Shown: positions 57,851 to 64,000 of the stretch, piece after piece
Position numbering within the stretch: the first letter of the stretch is position 1
How the letters are laid out: every line of letters starts with the position of its first letter
Assembly (NCBI GenBank): GCA_035649275.1
Contig: DASRJW010000097.1
Span: 1 to 64,000, forward strand
Reading direction: 5' to 3'
DNA: 64,000 nucleotides
Source: Candidatus Krumholzibacteriia bacterium
Lineage (GTDB): Bacteria > Krumholzibacteriota > Krumholzibacteriia > G020349025
Position numbers and translations under genes: made by a program
Notes under the pieces: model-generated
Database searches by the model: none
What the model saw: only the letters and a program-made list of their open reading frames with translations
Told to the model about the DNA's origin: nothing

Positions 57851-58474
57851 GATTCTTCTCCTTGGGTTCCTGGTCCGTGCCCCGAGGATACATACCACGA
57901 ATCTCACCCGCACCTCCGCATCGTCCTCCTCCCCATCTGGGCTCGGCGTGCGACCAGCACGTGCCTGCCGGGGGGGTGTTCATAAAACCCCCTCGAAAAT
58001 CCACCCCGGGAACCCCCGGGAATCGGGGGCGGACTTGGAGCCGCTTCTCTTCGCCCGACCTGAGTCGCCCGCGGATAGCCTGGACGGGAAGGTGCCGCGG
58101 GTGGTGCGCCTCCTCTTCGCCCCTGGCCCGGGAGTTGGCGGGGGATCACCGCCCCAACCGCGCACGAGCCCGCTCAGGCACAGACCCACTCAACCGACCT
58201 CTGCGGAGCGGGTAAGAACGTCCCGCCGACTCATTCAGCCCTAGCGGCAACCTCTTTTGGCGTGCCTTTGGGCGCGTTTTATCACGTTCAGACGACCTTC
58301 TTTGAATCCCTTCCCTACCCTGGCCCTGGCGGATGGGTTCCGGTTCACAGTCTCGGCTTCTCGTGTTTCCGCGTTTCCTCGCAGCCCGACGCCGTCGTTG
58401 CCAGAACCTGGAGCACCATCAAGGTTCCCTACCGCTGATGAAGCCAGCCCCCAGCGAAGGAAGCGACCACGGCG
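57851..58474. other. Gene-free region of about 620 bases
   Basis: No convincing gene or known RNA was found. GGGGGT (57972-57977) and ACCCCC (57987-57992) form a short hairpin with a nine-base loop but without a T-run. The region lies between two minus-strand genes, with runs of G and C and no codon structure. It may be the site where an older gene has decayed. Confidence 0.4.
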
Positions 58475-59011
58475 CTAAAACACCCCTGCCGCGCCGAGGC
58501 GGCGGTCGGCGAGCATGAGGGCGCAGATGGATTTGGCGTCGCGCAGCTCGCCCTGCACGCACATCTGCAAGGCCCGCGCCCAGGGCACCTTCTCCACCGT
58601 GAGGACTTCGTCGGCGTCGAGGGCTTGCTTCGCCGGCTCCAGGTCCCGAGCCAGGAACAGGTGGATCACCTCGTCGGTGAAGCCCGGCGTGGTGAGGATG
58701 CTGCCGAGCAGATCGAGCCGGCCAGCGCGCACACCCGCTTCCTCGACGAGCTCGCGCGCGGCGCACCTTTCCGGCGCCTCGCCCGGCTGCAGGGTTCCCG
58801 CCGGGACCTCGTAGATGAATCCGCCTGCCGCGTGGCGGTACTGGCGGATGAGCAGCACGTTCTGGTCGGCGTCGACGGGGACGATGGCCGCGGCGCCGGG
58901 GTGGCGCACCATCTCGAGCGTCACCGCGCGGCCATTGGGCAGAGTGAGGGACTCCTGCACCAAACGCACGACGCGGCCGCGATAGATCTCCTGGATTCGT
59001 GTTTCCGCCAT
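58475..59011 (-). CDS. Nudix hydrolase, ADP-ribose pyrophosphatase-like
   Basis: 178 residues. The Nudix box reads GTLQPGEAPERCAARELVEEAG, an exact fit to GX5EX7REUXEEXG. RGRVVRLVQESLTLPNGRAVTLEMVRHPGAAAIVPVD and VLLIRQYRHAAGGFIYEVPAG are typical of ADP-ribose pyrophosphatases, which split ADP-ribose to AMP and ribose-5-phosphate. ATG 59011 follows GGGAG at five bases. It lies 24 bases after the RqcH-like gene, as third gene of a minus-strand operon. Confidence 0.9.
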   Translation of the reverse strand: MAETRIQEIYRGRVVRLVQESLTLPNGRAVTLEMVRHPGAAAIVPVDADQNVLLIRQYRHAAGGFIYEVPAGTLQPGEAPERCAARELVEEAGVRAGRLDLLGSILTTPGFTDEVIHLFLARDLEPAKQALDADEVLTVEKVPWARALQMCVQGELRDAKSICALMLADRRLGAAGVF

Positions 59012-59035
59012 GATGTCTCCCTTCGCTGCCTGAAC

Positions 59036-60721
59036 TCAGTCGTCGTTCGCTTCCTGTGGCCCCTCGGGCAGGCCGGGGCGGACGAAGAGGGTCTTCTCGT
59101 GCGAGCAGGTGGCGAGGCCGGGAGTACCGCCGCGGGGCTTGCGGACGTAACGCTTGCGCGTCCAGAGGACGGGTACGGTGCGGGCGTGCTTCGCCTGGCT
59201 GAAGCGGGCGGCGATGGCGGCGGCAGCTTCCAGGATCTCCCGCGGCGGATTGTCCTTGCGCCCCTGCATGCGCAGCACCACGTGCGAACCGGATACGCCG
59301 CTCGCGTGCAACCAGACGTCGTCGGCGGCGGCGAAACGATGGGTGAGCTCGTCGTTCTCCCCATTGTTGCGCCCGACACGGACCTCCCAGTTTCCCGCCA
59401 AGAGGAAGCGGCGGCCCGGGCCGGCGTCGGCAGCGCGCCTGGCGTCAGCACCGCGACCTGCCCCGGCGCCGCGCCCAGCTTCGGTGGACGGCCGGGCGAG
59501 CTGCCATGGCGGCCCTCCCGGGGCCCAGAGCTTCGAGGCCTCGGCCTTGGCGAGAGCGGACGAGAGCGCCGCTTTCCAGGTGTCGCGGGCGGGTTGCAGG
59601 ACGTCGGACCAGTCCGTGGCGGAAGCACCGCCGGCGTCGGGGAAGACGGCGAGGCGTGCGTCCAGTGCGTCCGCCGCGGCACGGGCTTCCTGCAGGCGCG
59701 CTTCCACCGCGGCATGACCGCGCGCGGCGCGGCGAGCGCGCTTGAAGAAGAGCGCCACGTTCTCGTGCGGCGCCAGACTCGGATCGAGGCTCAAGGTGAG
59801 ACGCGCGCCAGGCGTGTACAGATCCTCCACCTCGAGCTGTTCCTGGCCGCGCTGCACCCGGTGCAGGTTGGCGCTCAGGAGCTCCGCCTGACGGCGCCAT
59901 GCTTCAGCCTGCTTGGTGTGTTCTGCATCGGCTTCGAGCTTGCCGAGTAGTTTCTGCACGCGTTTGGCCTCGCGCTGCAGCGACTGCCGGTGTGTGCGGG
60001 CGAGTGCGGCGGCAGCAGCCGCGGCCAAGGTGAGGTGCGCCACGGCGGCGAGGGAGGGAGCGTTGTCGGAGCCGTCGCCGTCAGCTGGGTTGGCTCCAGG
60101 AGACAGGCCCACTGTGGTGGAGGCACTGGATGAGGGCGGATTCTTGTCCTTCTGGGCAATGTGCCCGGAGCCCGGTTCCGGCGCCGGCCGCCGGCCGCTC
60201 CAGTTGGCGAGCTGCACGTCACCAGGTCCGAGGAGGAGAAAGTTCGCGCCGCGGTCGAAGAGCTCCGCGACCAGGGTGAAGCGCTCCGTTTCCCTGGTTC
60301 GCAATCGCTCGCACTCGAGCCAGAGCCGGCGATCCTCGGGCGCCGTGCGTAGCGCGCGGATCTCCGTTCCTTCGAGCTGGAGCCAGTCAGGGGCAGCGGC
60401 GGCGGGGCGCAGGAGCCAGGCGCGGAGAGCATCGAGCGCGGTGGCATCGTCGAGGCGGAGACCGAGCTCTTTTCCCGCCGGAGCGACGAGAGCAGGGTAG
60501 AGAGCGCCGAGTTCGGCGTGCAGTTCCTCCCGAACCCTTCCGTGCAGGCAGTAGGCCCAGGCAGCGCCCAGGGCGCCCAGCAGGCCGAGCTCAGCCGTGC
60601 CGTGCCGCGTCCCGAGCGCCAGGACGAGACCATCGCCGACGCAGACCAGGCGCTGCACCTTGGCGCCTTCGAGTCGCGGCCGTTGCGCTGCGACGAAGCG
60701 TGCGAGCAGGACGGCATCCAC
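59036..60721 (-). CDS. rqcH: RqcH/NFACT-family ribosome quality-control protein
   Basis: 561 residues, the usual length. The C-terminal NFACT-R domain is clear: NWEVRVGRNNGENDELTHRFAAADDVWLHASGVSGSHVVLR. The middle has the long coiled-coil (REAKRVQKLLGKLEADAEHTKQAEAWRRQAELLSANLHRV). The N-terminal NFACT-N part (ARFVAAQRPRLEGAKVQRLVCVGDGLVLALGT) is divergent. RqcH binds stalled 50S subunits and adds Ala tails to nascent chains. GTG 60721 is six bases after the MBL gene. A low-complexity stretch with repeated GRGAGAGRGADARRAADAG lies before the NFACT-R domain. Confidence 0.85.
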   Translation of the reverse strand: MDAVLLARFVAAQRPRLEGAKVQRLVCVGDGLVLALGTRHGTAELGLLGALGAAWAYCLHGRVREELHAELGALYPALVAPAGKELGLRLDDATALDALRAWLLRPAAAAPDWLQLEGTEIRALRTAPEDRRLWLECERLRTRETERFTLVAELFDRGANFLLLGPGDVQLANWSGRRPAPEPGSGHIAQKDKNPPSSSASTTVGLSPGANPADGDGSDNAPSLAAVAHLTLAAAAAAALARTHRQSLQREAKRVQKLLGKLEADAEHTKQAEAWRRQAELLSANLHRVQRGQEQLEVEDLYTPGARLTLSLDPSLAPHENVALFFKRARRAARGHAAVEARLQEARAAADALDARLAVFPDAGGASATDWSDVLQPARDTWKAALSSALAKAEASKLWAPGGPPWQLARPSTEAGRGAGAGRGADARRAADAGPGRRFLLAGNWEVRVGRNNGENDELTHRFAAADDVWLHASGVSGSHVVLRMQGRKDNPPREILEAAAAIAARFSQAKHARTVPVLWTRKRYVRKPRGGTPGLATCSHEKTLFVRPGLPEGPQEANDD

Positions 60722-60727
60722 GTTCGG

Positions 60728-61447
60728 TCACCAGGCCGTCCCGCCCATGAGCCGCAGCCAGTCGTCGAGGCTGCCGAGTCGGAGGGCGTAGTTCGTGCGC
60801 CGTTGCTCGCCGAGAGTGGCGGTGGGCTGGTCGCCGTAATCGTGGCCCGGGTACAGCACCACCGTGTCCGGGAGCTGGGCCAAGCGTTGCGTCAGGGTGC
60901 GGTACATCTCCTCGGCGTTCCCGCCGGGAAGGTCGACGCGGCCGCACCCCTGGACGAAGAGCGTATCGCCGGCGACGAGGTGGTCGTCCACGAGGAAGCA
61001 CTGGCTGCCCGGAGTGTGGCCCGGCGTGTGCAAGAAGCGGATCGGGACGTCGCCGGCAGGCAAGGTGTCGTCGCCGTCGTGTTGCACCAGGTCGCTGGTG
61101 GAAAGCCCGGTGACGACGCGGATGCCCTCGGCTTCGGCACGGTGCACGTGCACCGGCACGGGTCGCAGCGCGAGCAGCCGCTGCAGCCCCTCGACCTGAA
61201 AGCCGAACATGCTGCCACCCACGTGGTCCGGGTGATAGTGGGTGGCGAGAGCGCCCACCAGCTTCATGCCGTCGGCGTCGAGGAGCGCGAGCAAGCCGTC
61301 CACGTCCCAGGCCGGATCGACGAGGACGCACTCGCGCTTCGCCGCATCGCCGATGGCGTAGACGAAGTTGAGCATCTGGGTCGCCGCCGCGTCGCTCTGG
61401 GCGAAGTCGCGTCCGGCCAGGTGTTGCTTGAAATAGAGCTGGCTCAT
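60728..61447 (-). CDS. MBL-fold hydrolase (glyoxalase II-like)
   Basis: 239 residues. The metallo-beta-lactamase motifs are ATHYHPDHVGG, LHTPGHTPGSQCF, VAGDTLFVQGCGRVDL and VLYPGHDYG, giving the two-metal site. The start YFKQHLAGRDFAQSDAAATQMLNFVYAIG and a long C-terminal part resemble glyoxalase II-like hydrolases, which split thioesters such as S-lactoylglutathione. A role on other thiol cofactors is possible. ATG 61447 is the likely start. It is the first gene of the minus-strand operon. Confidence 0.85.
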   Translation of the reverse strand: MSQLYFKQHLAGRDFAQSDAAATQMLNFVYAIGDAAKRECVLVDPAWDVDGLLALLDADGMKLVGALATHYHPDHVGGSMFGFQVEGLQRLLALRPVPVHVHRAEAEGIRVVTGLSTSDLVQHDGDDTLPAGDVPIRFLHTPGHTPGSQCFLVDDHLVAGDTLFVQGCGRVDLPGGNAEEMYRTLTQRLAQLPDTVVLYPGHDYGDQPTATLGEQRRTNYALRLGSLDDWLRLMGGTAW

Positions 61448-61671
61448 GCCTCGGACTCCCGTCCCCAGGTCGACGCAGGGCAGGCGCATTCTACCTTCCT
61501 GGGGCCGGGACTCCGTGGGGCATCCGTGCGCATCCCCCGGCGCGGCGTCAGGAAGCGCCGCCGATGGCCAGGAGCTGCGGGGCAGGCGGACGCTTCCGAA
61601 CGGCCGCAGACATCGAGAGAGCGGCCCAGTCCCAGGGCCGGGTCGCCGCTCCAGCGCTGGAGCCGGCTCCG

Positions 61672-61701
61672 TTGACACCCCGCCAGCGGGCCGCCTACAT
61701 T
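61672..61701 (+). promoter_or_regulatory. Sigma-70 promoter of the yicC-gmk-rpoZ-coaBC operon
   Basis: TTGACA (61672-61677), a perfect -35, 18 bases, then TACATT (61696-61701). Transcription would begin about 20 bases before the ATG at 61728. Confidence 0.65.
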
Positions 61702-61727
61702 GGGGGGCTCCCCCGACGGAGGCCTGC

Positions 61728-62630
61728 ATGCTCAAGAGCATGACGGGGTTCGGGGTCGCCGAAGCCGAGAGCCACGGCTACAAGATCAGCGTGGAACTGC
61801 GCTCGGTGAACCACCGGTACCTCGACGTCTCGCTCCGGTTGCCGCGACCGCTTCTCGCTTTCGAGGACACGATCAAGACGCGGGTGCGCGAGCGCATCGA
61901 CCGGGGCCGTGTGAGTCTGGGCTTCGCTTTCGAGTCGCGCGAAGAGCTGGAAGACATCGCGCTCAACCAGCCTCTGGTCCGCGCCTACGGCGGCGTCATC
62001 CGCCAGCTGGCGGCGGAGCTCGGTGTCGGCGACGGCGCCGTGCACACTCCGGCTTTCGTCGCCCCGTTGGTGGCGTCGTTGCTCGCGCAACCCGAGGTGC
62101 TCGTGCGCGGCTACAGCGAGCTGGACGGCGATGCCGTGCAAGCACTGCTGCTCGAGGTCATCGACCGCGCCATCGAGCAGGCCAACCAGATGAAGGCGCG
62201 CGAGGGGAGCAGCCTCGGCGAGGACCTGGCCCGCCGGCTCGGGCTCATCCAGGACTGCTTGGAGCGGGTGGAGAAGAGGGCGCCCCGGGTTCCCGAGGAA
62301 GCGCGGGGAGCGCTACGTGCACGGCTGGCACGGCTCCTGGACGGCGGCGAGGTGGAGCCGCAGCGACTGGCGCAAGAGGTGGCGCTCTTGGCCGATCGCA
62401 GCGACATCACGGAGGAGTGCGTGCGGCTGCGCAGCCACTTGCAGCAGTTCCATACCGCCATCGGAGCGCGCGACCAAGGTGCCCGGCGCATGGGATTCCT
62501 GCTGCAAGAAATGCACCGCGAAGTGAACACGATCGGCTCCAAGACGACGCAGCTCGAGATCACCCACGAGGTTCTGAAGATGAAGGAAGAGATCGAGAAG
62601 CTGCGGGAGCAGATCCAGAACCTGGAGTGA
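61728..62630 (+). CDS. yicC: YicC-family endoribonuclease
   Basis: 300 residues. The start MLKSMTGFGVAEAESHGYKISVELRSVNHRYLDVSLRLPRPL and the end MGFLLQEMHREVNTIGSKTTQLEITHEVLKMKEEIEKLREQIQNLE are both near-identical to YicC/DUF1732 consensus. Members are RNases that cut small RNAs such as RyhB in E. coli. ATG 61728 has GGAGG six bases upstream. It stands before gmk, the usual neighbour in many bacteria. Confidence 0.93.
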   Translation: MLKSMTGFGVAEAESHGYKISVELRSVNHRYLDVSLRLPRPLLAFEDTIKTRVRERIDRGRVSLGFAFESREELEDIALNQPLVRAYGGVIRQLAAELGVGDGAVHTPAFVAPLVASLLAQPEVLVRGYSELDGDAVQALLLEVIDRAIEQANQMKAREGSSLGEDLARRLGLIQDCLERVEKRAPRVPEEARGALRARLARLLDGGEVEPQRLAQEVALLADRSDITEECVRLRSHLQQFHTAIGARDQGARRMGFLLQEMHREVNTIGSKTTQLEITHEVLKMKEEIEKLREQIQNLE

Positions 62631-62676
62631 ACACGGATGGGGCGGCTCGTGCCGCCGTCCGTCGCAAAGGGGTCGC

Positions 62677-63321
62677 GTGCGGCGGAAGCCCTTCGTCATG
62701 GTGCTCTCGGGCCCGTCGGGGGCGGGGAAGTCCACCTTCGTGGCGGGTCTGCTGCAGACCTTCACGGACCTCCGCTTCTCGGTCTCGGCGACGACGCGGC
62801 CGCGGCGGCCGCACGAGGTGGATGGACGGGACTACCACTTCCTGGCGGAAGAGGAGTTCGAGAAGCGCGTGGGGGCGGGGGCGTTCCTCGAGCACGCCGA
62901 GGTGCACGGGGCCCGCTACGGTACCCTGGAGGCGGAGGTTTCGAACACGCTCCGCCAAGGGCTCTCCATCCTCCTCGATGTGGACGTGCAGGGGGGCGTG
63001 AACGTCAAACACCGGCTCCCGGACGCGGTGCTCGTCTTCATCCTGCCGCCATCGCTGCAGGTGCTGGAGCAGCGGCTGCGCCAGCGCGGCACCGAGGCGG
63101 AGGAGACGATCCGCCGCCGGCTGCAACGGGCGCCGGAAGAAATCCGCCACCTGTCGGACTACGATTACGTGGTGGTGAACGACACGGTGGCGGAGACGCA
63201 GGAAGCTCTCGTCGCCATCTACCGCGCCGAAAGCCTGCGGCGCGAGCGTCTGCAGGACGCTGGGGGCGGCACCGACGTGGTCGCCGCTTGGCTGCGAGCG
63301 GAAAGCCCATCGGGGCGTTGA
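62677..63321 (+). CDS. gmk: Guanylate kinase
   Basis: 214 residues. The P-loop SGPSGAGKSTF, the GMP-binding RFSVSATTRPRRPHEVDGRDYHFL, ARYGTL and LDVDVQGGVNVKHRLPDAVLVFILPP are the family's landmarks. It phosphorylates GMP to GDP. GTG 62677 follows AAAGGGG. It sits between yicC and rpoZ, a common order. Confidence 0.95.
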   Translation: MRRKPFVMVLSGPSGAGKSTFVAGLLQTFTDLRFSVSATTRPRRPHEVDGRDYHFLAEEEFEKRVGAGAFLEHAEVHGARYGTLEAEVSNTLRQGLSILLDVDVQGGVNVKHRLPDAVLVFILPPSLQVLEQRLRQRGTEAEETIRRRLQRAPEEIRHLSDYDYVVVNDTVAETQEALVAIYRAESLRRERLQDAGGGTDVVAAWLRAESPSGR

Positions 63322-63443
63322 GACGACGGCGAGGGGCGCAGAGCGCCAAGGCGCTTTAGGGGGCGCGTGGCGGCGGCAAAGGCGCGGCGCCGTGTTGCGA
63401 CTGAGGTTTCGGAATGGAGGGATGGCCCCACGGGGCTGTGAGT

Positions 63444-63704
63444 ATGGCGTACGTACCGGTCGAGAACGTGACGAAGGTGGTCTTGAACAAGTACGAGGCT
63501 GTGGTGGTGGCGGCACGGGAAGCGCGCAAGATCAACAGTGTCATGCGCATGGTGGGGCGGGACGAGTCCAAGGAGAAAGTCACCTCGCGGGCCCTGAAGC
63601 GGGTCGGGCGCGGGGACGTGGACTTCGTCTATATCGACGAGCAGACCGCGTTCGCGGCGCCGCTCGAGAGCACGCAGGATGAAAAGTCCGAATCCGCACT
63701 CTGA
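63444..63704 (+). CDS. rpoZ: RNA polymerase omega subunit
   Basis: 86 residues. YEAVVVAAREARKINS and KVTSRALKRVGRGDVDFVYID match omega, including the conserved AR-x-R/K-N segment and the ALK/R helix. It aids assembly of RNA polymerase around beta-prime. ATG 63444 is chosen over an upstream in-frame start. The gene overlaps coaBC by 26 bases. Confidence 0.88.
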   Translation: MAYVPVENVTKVVLNKYEAVVVAAREARKINSVMRMVGRDESKEKVTSRALKRVGRGDVDFVYIDEQTAFAAPLESTQDEKSESAL

Positions 63705-64000
63705 GGCGGCGAACGCCGCCGAGCCCTTCCAGGGCCGGCGCGTCGTCCTCTGCGTGACCGGCGGCATCGCCGCCTACAAGGCGGCGTACCTGACCCGCGG
63801 CCTGGTCCGGGCCGGGGCGCAGGTGTCCGTGGTGATGACCGAAGCGGCGCAGCGCTTCGTCGGACCGCTCACTTTCGAGACGCTCTCCGGCAACCGCGTG
63901 GTCACCAGCACCTTCGAGCGCGTCTACGAAACGGGCCCGGTGGAGCACGTGGACCTGGCGGAGCGGACCGACCTCGTCGTCGTGGCACCGGCGACCTACA
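63679..64000 (+). CDS. coaBC: Phosphopantothenoylcysteine decarboxylase/synthetase, N-terminal part
   Basis: The first 107 residues are in the window; the gene continues beyond it. RRVVLCVTGGIAAYKAAYLTRGLVRAGAQVSVVMTEAAQRFVGPLTFETLSGNRV and EHVDLAERTDLVVVAPATY are the CoaC flavoprotein domain: the His of HVDLA is the catalytic one, and PATxxN would follow. It makes 4'-phosphopantetheine for coenzyme A. ATG 63679 is inside the end of rpoZ, so the two are coupled. Confidence 0.92.
   Translation, partial: MKSPNPHSEAANAAEPFQGRRVVLCVTGGIAAYKAAYLTRGLVRAGAQVSVVMTEAAQRFVGPLTFETLSGNRVVTSTFERVYETGPVEHVDLAERTDLVVVAPATY

Overview
The window looks like one contig of a GC-rich, Gram-negative-type bacterium with an uncultured character. 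Four intact secreted proteins, plus one fragment, end in the FlgD-like 'PNPFN' domain. That domain is typical of Bacteroidota/FCB-type relatives and of candidate phyla such as Eisenbacteria or Krumholzibacteriota. The argB-argD fusion, the selenoprotein and the heavy use of GTG/TTG starts fit such a lineage, but the taxon cannot be fixed from this sequence alone.

Layout. 1-5190 is an accessory block, visibly less GC-rich than the rest. It holds small, functionally unrelated genes all on the + strand (nucleotidyltransferase-like, VOC, META-like lipoprotein, DUF3224, YdeI-like, DUF1801, SnoaL-like, methyltransferase). Three sites resembling integron attC recombination sites lie between the first genes, so this is probably the end of a gene-cassette array. 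5438-24741 carries large exported proteins with FlgD-like C-termini (two tandem subtilases, a thermolysin-like protease, a putative glycosidase). Among them are a persulfide-dioxygenase-like enzyme, a membrane protein with a ribosomal-L12 C-terminal domain, and an operon that starts with a peroxiredoxin whose catalytic codon is UGA (predicted selenocysteine).

24860-34687 holds envelope and metabolic genes (deacetylase, amidase, YiiX-OmpA fusion, cysteine-dioxygenase-like cupin, epimerase-like VOC protein) and a four-gene ion-transport operon (K+ channel, VIT-like, Ca2+/H+ exchanger, porin). 34735-40721 is a tripartite RND efflux operon with its own promoter. 40952-45484 encodes a very large sigma-54 activator (kinase-like, TPR, GAF, AAA+, Fis HTH). 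Just beyond it, an AT-rich intergenic region contains a near-perfect sigma-54 promoter, strong stem-loops and a terminator, which together suggest a roughly 270-nt regulatory RNA.

46640-54461 is an arginine biosynthesis operon, argC-argJ-argBD-argR-argG-argH, with a palindromic operator overlapping its promoter. ArgC, ArgJ and the fused ArgB-ArgD make ornithine by the acetyl-cycling route; ArgG and ArgH convert citrulline to arginine; argF is not in the cluster. It is followed by an alpha/beta-hydrolase-like protein lacking its nucleophile and by a fragment of another FlgD-domain gene. The right end has a minus-strand operon (MBL hydrolase, RqcH-like, Nudix) and a plus-strand housekeeping operon, yicC-gmk-rpoZ-coaBC, which runs off the window.
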